From Oscillibacter valericigenes (GTDB lineage Bacteria; Bacillota; Clostridia; Oscillospirales; Oscillospiraceae), in NCBI RefSeq assembly GCF_016902445.1, contig NZ_JACSNX010000001.1, positions 310,001-374,000 of the forward strand: a stretch of DNA of 64,000 nt. The letters run 5' to 3'. The translations under genes were made by a program, and so were the position numbers. The notes beneath the pieces were generated by a model, which had not been told where the DNA came from, made no database searches, and saw nothing but the letters and a program-made list of their open reading frames with translations. Of the stretch, positions 7,167 to 14,827 are shown piece by piece. The number at the start of each line of letters is the position of its first letter. Positions within the stretch are counted from its first letter, which is position 1.

Positions 7167-8096
7167 ATGATTATTTCTGTGGATCACGGCAATAAATCCA
7201 TCAAGACACCACGGCTGCTCTTCACGTCCGGACTGATCGAGTCGGATACCAGGCCCGGCATTAAGACGGACTGTATTTTCTGGAACGGTAAATATTACAC
7301 GCTGACAGAGAAGCGAATCTCGTACCTGCGGGACAAGACGGAGGACGATCGATTCTATGTGCTCACGCTTTTTGCCATCGCCAAAGAGCTGGAGCTGGAT
7401 GGGATCATGGAGCCGGATGAGGAACTTGACATCACGCTCCTGGTCGGTCTGCCGCCCGCGCACTATGGCCAGCTGTATAGCCGGTTCGAGCAGTACTTCC
7501 TCCGAAAGCGGGAAGTGGTCGATTTCGAGTACAACGGCCGCTACTACTCGATCCGGATCACCAAGGTTGTCAGCTACACCCAGGCCCTGGCCGCTGCGGT
7601 CACAAAATATGGGGAACTCAAGAAGCACGCCGCATCCTATATCATCGACATCGGTGGCTATACCGTCGATGTTCTGAAGCTCCGATATGGGAAGCCGGAC
7701 TTGGCGGTGGTGGAGAGTTTTGAGCAGGGCGTAATCACCCTCTATAACAGCATTGCCAGCCAGTGCAATTCCCAATTTGCCCTCCATCTGGAGGACTGCG
7801 ACATTGATGAAGTGATTCGCGGGGAGCCGACGATCCTCCCGGGTGAGGTGCAGATCCTGATTCGGAAGATGGCCAACCAATTCCTCACGGAGCTGTGTAA
7901 CTTCTTGGGTGAGCGCGGCATCGACCTGAAGGTCAGCAAGTGCGTGTTTGCGGGCGGTGGGTCCATGCTGCTGCGGAGCATCATCGAGCGCAGCGACAAG
8001 GTAGGGTTCCCCATTTTTATCGATGACATCCACGCCAATGCGCAGGGGTACCTGCTCCTTTATAAGAGTGAGGAGGCGGCCCATGGCAGCAAGTAA
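7167..8096 (+). CDS. parM: ParM/StbA-like actin-type partition ATPase
   Basis: 309 residues with the actin-fold nucleotide motifs in order: VDHGNKSIK (phosphate 1), IIDIGGYTVDV at about 157 (phosphate 2) and FAGGGSMLL at about 260 (adenosine). The length fits ParM/Alp filament proteins. ParM filaments push sister plasmids apart through ParR bound at a centromere. The next gene overlaps it and looks like ParR. This implies that the DNA exists, at least at times, as a low-copy replicon. No repeated parC centromere is obvious just upstream. Confidence 0.85.
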   Translation: MIISVDHGNKSIKTPRLLFTSGLIESDTRPGIKTDCIFWNGKYYTLTEKRISYLRDKTEDDRFYVLTLFAIAKELELDGIMEPDEELDITLLVGLPPAHYGQLYSRFEQYFLRKREVVDFEYNGRYYSIRITKVVSYTQALAAAVTKYGELKKHAASYIIDIGGYTVDVLKLRYGKPDLAVVESFEQGVITLYNSIASQCNSQFALHLEDCDIDEVIRGEPTILPGEVQILIRKMANQFLTELCNFLGERGIDLKVSKCVFAGGGSMLLRSIIERSDKVGFPIFIDDIHANAQGYLLLYKSEEAAHGSK

Positions 8097-8406
8097 TCAC
8101 AGGCCGCGTATCTCCCTGCAATTCAATGAATTCGACTTCCGACACCGCAAGGTGCTGGAGATCCTGCGGGCCAGGCCCCGGAACATGACGGACCTCGTAG
8201 TGAATGCGATCCTCCACTTTGTGAGCTGCCCTGACGCAGAGCAGGAGTATGATAAGGAGTCCATCAAGAAGCTGATCCGCGAAGTGATATTGGAGATGTC
8301 AGCGGAGGGGAGCATTTCGCTCACCTTTGCTCCTACCGCCCCCGGAGAGCCGCCGGCCAATCCGGATTTAAGCGATATGATGGCGGCTTTCCGGAGCGGG
8401 CAGTGA
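8083..8406 (+). CDS. ParR-like centromere-binding adaptor
   Basis: 107 residues from ATG 8083, with AGGAGG upstream inside parM and a 14-nt overlap. The N-terminus (RPRISLQFNEFDFRHRKVLE then ARPRNMTDLVVNAILHF) has the beta-strand plus two-helix pattern of ribbon-helix-helix ParR proteins. The C-terminal tail is flexible and would contact ParM. Identification relies on this pattern and on its position after parM. Confidence 0.65.
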   Translation: MAASNHRPRISLQFNEFDFRHRKVLEILRARPRNMTDLVVNAILHFVSCPDAEQEYDKESIKKLIREVILEMSAEGSISLTFAPTAPGEPPANPDLSDMMAAFRSGQ

Positions 8407-8441
8407 GTCTGGCCAGATGATGTGCCAAGGGGCAAGAAAAT

Positions 8442-8864
8442 ATGGGCGTGAAGAATTGCATAGACAATATCAGTGGTATCCCTGCGGATGTGACGTTTCG
8501 GGACCTCAGGGTCCACTACCGTACAGGCCGGGCCGTCCGTCTGTCGGGAACGGGGCGCGATAAGGAATACACCTATCGTGTGGGCGTCCAGACTGACCTC
8601 GGAGACATTGAGCTTTCTGTATGGCAGGAAGCGATGCAACGGCTGATCCATGCCAGCGGTGAGGATGAATTACAGCAGGCACTCCAGGCCTATGTGAAGG
8701 AGCATATCTACTGGTGGCATACACGGGCGGAGCGCCTGCAGGAGTCGCTGGAACTGCACGCCTGCCGTACCTTTGAAGATCCAAGATGGGCCGACTATGA
8801 CCTGTTCTATCAGGGCTACTTCCAAAAGGTCAAATCAAATGAAGGAGGATCTGAACTTGAATAA
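8442..8864 (+). CDS. Unknown protein (140 aa)
   Basis: Starts at ATG 8442 after an AAGGGG-type ribosome site, 35 nt beyond the ParR-like gene, and overlaps the next gene by 8 nt. The N-terminal half is predicted beta-rich, and the C-terminal half helical with several aromatic residues (HIYWWHTRAERL). No motif is recognised. It probably shares a transcript with the partition genes. Confidence 0.65.
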   Translation: MGVKNCIDNISGIPADVTFRDLRVHYRTGRAVRLSGTGRDKEYTYRVGVQTDLGDIELSVWQEAMQRLIHASGEDELQQALQAYVKEHIYWWHTRAERLQESLELHACRTFEDPRWADYDLFYQGYFQKVKSNEGGSELE

Positions 8865-9075
8865 GAAGATGGGCGCGCTGGTGTACGATGCCGCGATCGA
8901 CCGCATGGACATCCGCTACGGACTGAATCGCTTTCATGGCGGCTTGCATTGCGGTGAGCAGTTGGAGGTGCTGGTCAATGGCCGGTGGCTCCCTACCAGA
9001 ATTGAGAAGGGCAAGGACTGGTATCTGGTCGGGATCAAGACAGAGAGTCTGATCGGCCTGCTGGTGCGCATTTGA
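8857..9075 (+). CDS. DUF5348 protein
   Basis: 72 residues from TTG 8857, which is well spaced from AGGAGG at 8844-8848; an in-frame ATG at 8839 lies before that site. LVYDAAIDRMDIRYGL and GLHCGEQLEVLVNGRWLPTR are typical of DUF5348, a small beta-rich family common on Firmicutes mobile elements with no known function. It ends the partition transcript just before a terminator. Confidence 0.75.
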   Translation: MNKKMGALVYDAAIDRMDIRYGLNRFHGGLHCGEQLEVLVNGRWLPTRIEKGKDWYLVGIKTESLIGLLVRI

Positions 9076-9098
9076 GTCCGAGCATACACCTCAAACGA

Positions 9099-9143
9099 AA
9101 TTGGGAGGATGCCGCGTCATGGCGGCGTCTTCCCAATTCATTT
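9099..9143 (+). terminator. Intrinsic terminator after DUF5348 gene
   Basis: AATTGGGA.GATGCCGC pairs with GCGGCGTCTTCCCAATT around GTCATG, followed by CATTT. It is a long strong stem with a modest T tract. Confidence 0.7.
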
Positions 9144-9234
9144 GCGCTCTCGGACGAATTATTGAGAAAGTCGAGAAAATTCGGAGAGGCTGTATAGTGA
9201 AGCACGATCAATTACCCTTGCCGGCGTATAGTAT

Positions 9235-9314
9235 CCCTTTAATTTGGAATACTATTAAGGGAATATCTTCTTTAGGAGTTGTATTTCCCCTTATTATATG
9301 CTATAATTTAAGGG
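9235..9314 (+). promoter_or_regulatory. Promoter and paired inverted repeats upstream of fic
   Basis: The promoter is TTGTAT (9279-9284), 17 nt, TATAAT (9302-9307). Two inverted repeats share the half-site CCCTTAAT: CCCTTTAAT/ATTAAGGG at 9235-9261, and CCCCTTA/TTTAAGGG at 9287-9314, which overlaps the -10. The second pair brackets the promoter core. They look like operators, perhaps bound by the winged-helix part of the Fic protein. Confidence 0.6.
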
Positions 9315-9334
9315 AACAAAGGGGGCGTAAGGTT

Positions 9335-10381
9335 ATGCGCACATTCAATTACTCCGCGATCCGGGAGCAGAAGTGGGATTCGGATATCCTGGGGCTGGTC
9401 GCGGCAATCTATAAGGAGGCTGGGAAACAGGAGCTGTGTCTGAAACAGCGGCCGGAGGAATTAGAGAAACTGGTGGAGATCGCAAAGGTACAGAGCACCG
9501 AGGCATCCAATGCCATTGAGGGCATCGTGACCACAAACACCCGCATCCGGCAGCTTGTGGAGGAGAAAACGATGCCGAGAAACCGGGACGAGCAGGAGAT
9601 CGCCGGCTACCGGGATGTGCTGAACCTCATCCACGAGAACTTCGATGCCATCCCCATCACCCAGAATTACATCCTGCAGCTCCACAAGATCCTCTATAGT
9701 CACATGAACAATCCCATGGCGGGTAGGACGAAAAACGTTCAGAATTACATCAGTGCCACCTATCCCGACGGCCATGTGGAGACCTTGTTCACCCCCTTGG
9801 CCCCCTATGAAACACCGGAGGCTCTGGACAGGATCTGCGAGGAGTACAATCGGGTCATCGGGAACATGGAAGTAGAGCCGCTGATCGTTATTCCCGTATT
9901 CATCCACGACTTCCTCTGCATCCACCCATTCAACGATGGAAACGGAAGAATGAGCCGTCTGCTGACTACGCTGCTGCTCTATCGCAGCGGGTTCTATGTG
10001 GGCAAATATATCTCACTGGAGGCCAAGATCGCGAAAAATAAGGATCTCTATTATGAAGTCCTGGGTCAGGCGCAGATCGGATGGCATGAAGGTACTGAAG
10101 ATACGGTGCCCTTCATCAAGTATCTGCTGGGGACCATCCTCTCCGCCTACAAGGACTTTGAGGACCGTTTTGCTCTGGTAGAGACAAAGCTTCCGGCCCT
10201 GGAGACCGTGCGCCGGGCTACCATGGAAAAGATCGGGCGGTTTACGAAGCAGGACATCCGGGAACTCTGCCCTTCGCTCAGCATCAGCTCCATCGAGGGG
10301 GCGCTGCGGAAATTGGTGGCTGCCGGGGAGCTGAAACGGGAAGGCGCCGGGAAGAACATTTGCTATTACAGGTTAAAATGA
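9335..10381 (+). CDS. fic: Fic-family protein (AMP transferase)
   Basis: 348 residues from ATG 9335. The Fic motif reads HPFNDGNGRMSRLL at about residue 195, with the catalytic His and the ATP-binding loop intact. STEASNAIEG at about residue 57 matches the N-terminal inhibitory helix of class II Fic proteins, so AMPylation would be self-restrained. The C-terminal 60 residues (TKQDIRELCPSLSISSIEGA) resemble a winged helix, the common Fic/DUF4172-type architecture. The gene is monocistronic with its own promoter and terminator. The target protein is unknown. Confidence 0.9.
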   Translation: MRTFNYSAIREQKWDSDILGLVAAIYKEAGKQELCLKQRPEELEKLVEIAKVQSTEASNAIEGIVTTNTRIRQLVEEKTMPRNRDEQEIAGYRDVLNLIHENFDAIPITQNYILQLHKILYSHMNNPMAGRTKNVQNYISATYPDGHVETLFTPLAPYETPEALDRICEEYNRVIGNMEVEPLIVIPVFIHDFLCIHPFNDGNGRMSRLLTTLLLYRSGFYVGKYISLEAKIAKNKDLYYEVLGQAQIGWHEGTEDTVPFIKYLLGTILSAYKDFEDRFALVETKLPALETVRRATMEKIGRFTKQDIRELCPSLSISSIEGALRKLVAAGELKREGAGKNICYYRLK

Positions 10382-10392
10382 TTCTATGACGC

Positions 10393-10441
10393 AAAACAGC
10401 ACGGATATGGCTTCATTGCGAAGTCAAATCCGTGCTGTTTT
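10393..10441. terminator. Bidirectional terminator after fic
   Basis: AAAACAGCACGGAT pairs with ATCCGTGCTGTTTT, with an inner CTTC/GAAG pairing in the loop. It ends fic and can also stop minus-strand transcripts from the exonuclease remnant. Confidence 0.85.
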
Positions 10442-10500
10442 CATACTCTTTTGCGCGTTGAGTCTCCAGTATAGGTCAAAGTAGTTTCACTTCGATTCGC

Positions 10501-10782
10501 TTACTCTAAAATGATGGTGCGGCCTTCTTCATCTGCATCATCATCGCCCAATCCGAAAGATACAGAAAGCGGCTCTTTCTTGTAGAGCACAGCGGTACCC
10601 GCGTAGCCATTTCGCTGTCCGTGATTCCAGCAGTGCTGGTACCCCGGCAGGATCTGCGGCTCTTGCTGGGTCCGGATCTCCTGCAGGCAGAGTATATCCG
10701 GCCCAATATCCGCGATTGGGGCAAAGGAGTTGTTCTGACTGCAAGAGCTAAGACCATTCAAGTTCCATGAGACAATCTTCAA
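10501..10782 (-). pseudogene. Truncated exonuclease III/AP endonuclease remnant
   Basis: 93 codons from TTG 10782 with a GAGAGGA ribosome site. LKIVSWNLNGL and PDILCLQEIRTQ are the first two ExoIII/ExoA motifs, including the metal-binding Asn and Glu. Full-length enzymes have about 250 residues and need later Asp, Asn and His motifs that are absent here. The frame stops right after RTIILE, and the following DNA does not continue the family in any frame I read. It is most likely the 5' end of a gene cut by rearrangement. Confidence 0.8.
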
Positions 10783-10811
10783 TTCAAATCCTCTCCTCAT
10801 CATGGTATGGC

Positions 10812-10844
10812 AAAAGCCCAGCACCTCCAAGGTACTGGGCTTTT
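10812..10844. terminator. Intrinsic terminator
   Basis: AAAAGCCCAG.ACCT and AGGT.CTGGGCTTTT form a stem with A and T runs on both sides. It separates the SEC-C gene from the exonuclease remnant. Confidence 0.85.
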
Positions 10845-10899
10845 CCTCATGTCTCCAGATCCAACGTAAAACCGCTCCGGCCTTGAAAAAACCTATTAT

Positions 10900-11898
10900 C
10901 TATCTACCGCAGCACTTCTTGTATTTTTTGCCGCTCCCGCAAGGGCACGGATCATTCCTGCCGATTTTCGGCTTCTTCTCTCCCACCGGCTTTGCAGGAG
11001 CTGCCTTGGCCAGCTCCTGCAAAAGGCTCAGACGCAGCTGTTCATTGGGTAGGTCAGCCTCCATGATCCCTCGCCGCAGCTCCTCCGCATTCATACTTCC
11101 TTCCGCAAGCGCCTTCTTGATATTCGGGCCGAAGGACAGCGTCTGGGGCATCTGTTCCTCACGCGGCAAGAGGTCGAAAAGCTCATTGGGGGTATAGCCA
11201 CGGTTGCTCTGCATCCTGGTGGTGTTGTGGAAAGCCTGATATCGTTCGATGAAGGTTTGGAAGTCCTTCCGACGAGGAAAGTGGACACCCATTGCTGTGA
11301 GCCGTTCCTGGACCTGCGGGAAATCGGCATCAGCGCAGCGGATACCGAAGACGAGTTCATCGAAAACCTCAGACTTTTTCCACTCTGGCAACTGTAGCCG
11401 AGTCTCTATGAACTCCCGCATCTGATTTGTTTCCTCTGTCGGCTCACAATAGAAGGCATCATCGTAGGCCAGCAGTTCTGCCTTCGATGGAACATAGTAG
11501 GGCTTTCCCTGCTGGCTTTTCAGGAGCGCATGGTATCTGTCCAACCCATCTCCAATGAGCGAGACATCTATGATCTCTCGGTCCAGGACATCTTTGAGTT
11601 TCCCATCCACATAGAGTTCGTCAAGACCCAGGATATAGTAGTCCTCGCACTCGTGCCGGGCGATTTCCGCAAAGGCAAGGAACTCGTCCCGCGTCACCAG
11701 CTTGGGGCTTTGAGAAGATATGATCTCGTATGCTTTCCGAAGTGGAATGATCCCATATAGGTTAGCCATCGCATTGAAGTACTTCCGCAACTGCCGGGAA
11801 GTCGTATCTTTCAGTGGGATCTCCCGGTACTTGGAATTCAATTCCCGTCGTTTATAAGGCTCCGGGAAGTCGATGTAGAATTGTCCGTCTTTTATCAT
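10900..11898 (-). CDS. SEC-C motif protein
   Basis: 332 residues from ATG 11898, preceded by GGAGG. The C-terminus [18 protein letters not shown] is the SEC-C zinc motif (CxCx8CC), preceded by a Lys/Pro linker. The remaining 300 residues are helical and unfamiliar. SEC-C ends bind zinc and occur on SecA and on many accessory proteins, so the motif alone does not reveal function. The promoter is at 11960-11988. Confidence 0.8.
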   Translation of the reverse strand: MIKDGQFYIDFPEPYKRRELNSKYREIPLKDTTSRQLRKYFNAMANLYGIIPLRKAYEIISSQSPKLVTRDEFLAFAEIARHECEDYYILGLDELYVDGKLKDVLDREIIDVSLIGDGLDRYHALLKSQQGKPYYVPSKAELLAYDDAFYCEPTEETNQMREFIETRLQLPEWKKSEVFDELVFGIRCADADFPQVQERLTAMGVHFPRRKDFQTFIERYQAFHNTTRMQSNRGYTPNELFDLLPREEQMPQTLSFGPNIKKALAEGSMNAEELRRGIMEADLPNEQLRLSLLQELAKAAPAKPVGEKKPKIGRNDPCPCGSGKKYKKCCGR

Positions 11899-11959
11899 GG
11901 CCTTGCCTCCAGAGAACAGTAGACATTGGAGCGGATTTTGAGCAATTCTCTCACTTTGA

Positions 11960-11988
11960 ATTATAGCGGCGATACAAACATATGGCAA
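11960..11988 (-). promoter_or_regulatory. Sigma-A promoter of SEC-C gene
   Basis: On the minus strand, TTGCCA (11988-11983), a 17-nt spacer and a perfect TATAAT (11965-11960), about 60 bp before the ATG at 11898. Confidence 0.6.
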
Positions 11989-12247
11989 GACTACTCCTAC
12001 CAGAAGTCAGAGCCAAAATAGAGGAACATGAACGATTCCTATATATAGGAATTAGTCTGACAAGAAAAAGTCCAGTACTCTAAAAACTTCTTCGAGTTTC
12101 ACACGAGAAAATACTCTTATTCGAGCTGCATTAGCACAATAATTTGATGGGAGGCCGCAGAATGCGGCCTCCCGGTAGTTTAATCAGCGGTATAATTAGT
12201 CTCTTCGAACTAATAAAAAGCAATACTCTGAGCGTCGATCACTGGCA
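11989..12247. other. Intergenic region with palindrome and hairpin
   Basis: No gene is seen in this AT-rich stretch, part of the roughly 350-bp gap between the SEC-C start and the end of the ATPase gene. It holds a perfect 18-bp palindrome ATTCCTATATATAGGAAT (12035-12052) and a GGGAGGCCGC/GCGGCCTCCC hairpin (12149-12173) that may terminate the ATPase transcript. Confidence 0.5.
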
Positions 12248-13543
12248 TTACAACTCTAAGCTATTTTCATTCAACAAAAATTCCTTGACGCCCATTGTAA
12301 CGTATCCTTTGTCATCCCGGCGAGGTTTCATTGTCCTCTCAACAACAATAATTTTCTTAAATGAGTCATTTGCCCTATCAAAAGATTTTGTCTCCTGATC
12401 CAACTTTTCTTTGCTTGGGATCTCATAGGCAGACTGGATATAATAGCGTCTGCTACCCTGGTTCGCAATAAAGTCGATTTCCAGCTGCTTGCGTTGCTCT
12501 CTCCCCTCAGAGTTTTTCTCTCTAACTTCAACAACGCCCACATCCACATTGTAACCCCGATACCGAAGTTCGTTGTAGATGATATTTTCCATAATGTGCG
12601 ATGGCTCGATTTGCCGGAAGTTCAATCGTGCATTTCGGAGTCCAATGTCTTCAAAGTACACTTTGAAAGGCGTGTCAATATAGTGCTTACCTTTCACATC
12701 ATAGCGTTTCGCCTTGCTGATCAGGAAGGATTCCGCCATATGGCCAATGTATTTGGCGACCGTCACTTCGCTGATTGTAGAACCCTTTATACTTTTGAAG
12801 GTGCCCGCCAATTTCCTCGGGTTCACAAGTGTTGAGATACCGGAAGCGAGGATATCCAGCAATTCCCCGATGTCTTCATCCGACTGCAAGTTATACCGTT
12901 TCACGATATCCCTTAGGTAGACATTCGTGATCTGGGTGTTCAAATAAGCAACTTTCTGTTCCTCGGTCTGCATAAGAGCGACAGAGGGGAGTCCTCCATA
13001 TACCATGTAGTCATCAAATGCCTCTTCTTTGGAGCCATCGTATACGCTGAAGAATTCGGAGAAGGACAGTGGCAAAACATGGACTTCGTCGCCGCGACCA
13101 GCAAATTCCGTGATGATATCGCTGGAGAGGAATTTGGAATTACTCCCCGTCACATAGACATCCACATTGTCCTTACGAAGGTACCCGTTCAAAACGGCTT
13201 CAAAATATCCCAGATTTTGTACCTCATCTAAAAGGAGATAGTACATACCATCATCAACAATTTTATCGTTAATGTAGGTCATGAATTTTTCCGGGTCAAC
13301 TTTCCGTTTTCCCTCTTCTATCTCCATTAGATCCTCACCGATCAGCATGAGGTTTTGTGCTGAGTCAAATGCGAAGCGGATGATATGACTGTCCTCTACA
13401 CCACTATTAAGTAAATGCTGATAAAACAGTGTATTCAAAAGATAGGATTTACCACAGCGGCGAATACCAGTGATGACCTTCACAAATCCGTTGTGCTTGC
13501 GAGCAATCAATTTATTCAGATATACATTTCGTTCGATTTGCAT
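12248..13543 (-). CDS. DUF4143/AAA_14-family ATPase
   Basis: 431 residues. Walker A is GIRRCGKSYL at about residue 26 and Walker B is YYLLLDEVQ at about 103. VTGSNSKFL at about 132 is the sensor region, and the C-terminal half carries the DUF4143 nuclease-like fold with EIDFIAN. The family is widespread in gut bacteria and is of unsettled role, with defence or toxin-antitoxin functions suspected. It lies between the SEC-C gene and the recombinase, with its own promoter at 13600-13628. Base composition is visibly AT-richer than the array that follows. Confidence 0.9.
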   Translation of the reverse strand: MQIERNVYLNKLIARKHNGFVKVITGIRRCGKSYLLNTLFYQHLLNSGVEDSHIIRFAFDSAQNLMLIGEDLMEIEEGKRKVDPEKFMTYINDKIVDDGMYYLLLDEVQNLGYFEAVLNGYLRKDNVDVYVTGSNSKFLSSDIITEFAGRGDEVHVLPLSFSEFFSVYDGSKEEAFDDYMVYGGLPSVALMQTEEQKVAYLNTQITNVYLRDIVKRYNLQSDEDIGELLDILASGISTLVNPRKLAGTFKSIKGSTISEVTVAKYIGHMAESFLISKAKRYDVKGKHYIDTPFKVYFEDIGLRNARLNFRQIEPSHIMENIIYNELRYRGYNVDVGVVEVREKNSEGREQRKQLEIDFIANQGSRRYYIQSAYEIPSKEKLDQETKSFDRANDSFKKIIVVERTMKPRRDDKGYVTMGVKEFLLNENSLEL

Positions 13544-13599
13544 AGCGCACCCCTCTTTATATCTTTACCGAAATCGGCAAAAATATTCAGTCCGCTGTT

Positions 13600-13628
13600 A
13601 TTGTAGCAAATGAAGAAGCTTATTTCAA
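13600..13628 (-). promoter_or_regulatory. Promoter of DUF4143 ATPase gene
   Basis: On the minus strand, TTGAAA (13628-13623), 17 nt, TACAAT (13605-13600). A CCGAAATCGG palindrome lies just downstream near 13568-13577. Confidence 0.5.
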
Positions 13629-13694
13629 GAGAACAATGTCGATTGCGATGTAGATTTTCGGAAACATCGTCAAAAAAATTCAGAGTTTTTGGGT

Positions 13695-13712
13695 GAGGTA
13701 TATTGATACCTC
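13695..13712. repeat. 18-bp inverted repeat at recombinase stop
   Basis: GAGGTAT, ATTG, ATACCTC: 7-bp arms flanking 4 bp, touching the stop codon of the recombinase gene. It may be an operator or a recombination-related site; there is no T tract. Confidence 0.4.
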
Positions 13713-14383
13713 TATGCTTTCAATTCTCGCTTATACTTATAATAGGTGTTGCGTGATAGGCCAGTTAGCTGCATCACCTCAACATCGCTTAGGGTACCGT
13801 TGAAGTCCCTGGAGTGCTTCCTGATGATCTCTTTGGCTGCGAGGCTCTTCTTCGTGGTGATCTTGGCATCCTTTTTCCGCCCAATCTGCTTTCCATTGAG
13901 TCTGGCCGTCTCGATCCCTTCCCTGGTACGTTGATGAAGATCCTCGACCTCTTTTTCAGACTGCTCGAAAGCAAGCCGGATCTGTTCCTTGGCCAGCTCC
14001 ATGAGATAGCGATTGACCCCTTCAAGAATGTAGTCCACATTGCTGCCAGTGAGTTGCACATTATTCTCCAGGGCTTTCTTATAGGTGTCCGTATTGATGT
14101 GAGGCTCCTTCAGAAAGACCAGATTGACGCCTCTATTGAAGAGTTCCTCATAAGCGGCAAAGCCTTCTTCAGCATTCCCGCTCATTCTGGAGACACTGTC
14201 AAAGATGATCGTGTCGCCGGCCTTCACGCGTTTCATAAGCAACTGCCATTGCCTCCGATCCATCCTCGTCCTGGTGAAGACCTCTTGTACGATGACGGAA
14301 TCCTGGTACTGGGCCTTGATGTTTCGGATTTGGCGCTCAATACTCTGCTTCGGCCGGGAGATCCGGCAATACCCATATTTCAT
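13712..14383 (-). CDS. Serine recombinase (resolvase/invertase family)
   Basis: 223 residues from ATG 14383, preceded by GAGGAGG. The N-terminal catalytic domain starts MKYGYCRISRPKQSIERQI, where the Ser of CRIS is the expected nucleophile. DSVSRMSGNAEEGF carries the conserved Ser/Arg pattern at about residues 64-78. A long helix (RLAFEQSEKEVEDLHQRTRE) links to a C-terminal helix-turn-helix (MQLTGLSRNTYYKYK). It is the size of small resolvase/invertase enzymes and not of large integrases. It is transcribed away from the immunity array, whose promoter and leader begin about 180 bp away. This position suggests a role in gaining, losing or switching array DNA. Confidence 0.85.
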   Translation of the reverse strand: MKYGYCRISRPKQSIERQIRNIKAQYQDSVIVQEVFTRTRMDRRQWQLLMKRVKAGDTIIFDSVSRMSGNAEEGFAAYEELFNRGVNLVFLKEPHINTDTYKKALENNVQLTGSNVDYILEGVNRYLMELAKEQIRLAFEQSEKEVEDLHQRTREGIETARLNGKQIGRKKDAKITTKKSLAAKEIIRKHSRDFNGTLSDVEVMQLTGLSRNTYYKYKRELKA

Positions 14384-14506
14384 AGACTGCCTCCTCGGTA
14401 TTAAGATAAACCTTCGTTTAATTTGACATACAGAGTTACGTTCAGAAAAGATAGGAAACAACAAAGTTTGATACAATTTGGTGCGAGGTTTAGATTGGTA
14501 CGGTTT

Positions 14507-14524
14507 CTGCTATTTCAATAGCAG
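14507..14524. repeat. Inverted repeat between recombinase and array
   Basis: CTGCTATTTCAATAGCAG is a perfect 8-bp arm repeat with a 2-bp centre. It sits inside an outer GGTAC...GTACC pairing. It lies between the divergent recombinase and array promoters and is a candidate res-type site or operator. Confidence 0.45.
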
Positions 14525-14538
14525 AGTACCTTGTCATA

Positions 14539-14567
14539 TTGGTCAAAACATGCTATCCTCATATTAT
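14539..14567 (+). promoter_or_regulatory. Candidate promoter of the immunity array
   Basis: TTGGTC (14539-14544), 17 nt, TATTAT (14562-14567). A transcript would start near 14574 and carry a leader of about 250 nt before the first gene. Confidence 0.5.
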
Positions 14568-14573
14568 ATCTAT

Positions 14574-14812
14574 TTTTGCAGGAAACATAAGAGGCGATCA
14601 AGTTATATTGGTTTGTCGTAGCTCGTTTCCTGAGAGGCTATATGAGACAAATAAATGATATTGGGTACCTGCTTATCTTAGATTTCTTTGAGAATAAAAT
14701 TAAGTGTGTGTTCTGCATCCGCCAAGGGTGCGGCAGTTCCTTGCGGCTTTTTCGTGCCCCACGCCCATTCGTCTGTAGGACAATGGGCGCGGGGCGCTTT
14801 TTGATCTTCTGA
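14574..14812 (+). promoter_or_regulatory. Leader with tandem terminator hairpins
   Basis: Hairpin 1 pairs CCGC.AAGG with CCTTGCGG (14719-14746), followed by C and five T. Hairpin 2 pairs CGCCCATT with AATGGGCG, extended by CCCC/GGGG (14754-14797), followed by five T (14798-14802). The ribosome site AAAGGAG of the first array gene starts 10 nt later. A 56-codon open frame (14642-14812) spans both hairpins and could act as a leader peptide. The layout points to transcription attenuation before the operon. It resembles, from memory only, leaders on other Firmicutes mobile elements. Confidence 0.6.
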
Positions 14813-14827
14813 AAGGAGCCAGAGAAT

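Noticed and set aside
9101-9334. N-terminal 78-codon extension of fic.
   Set aside because: It would run through a terminator hairpin, the promoter and both operators. The ATG at 9335 begins the conserved protein.
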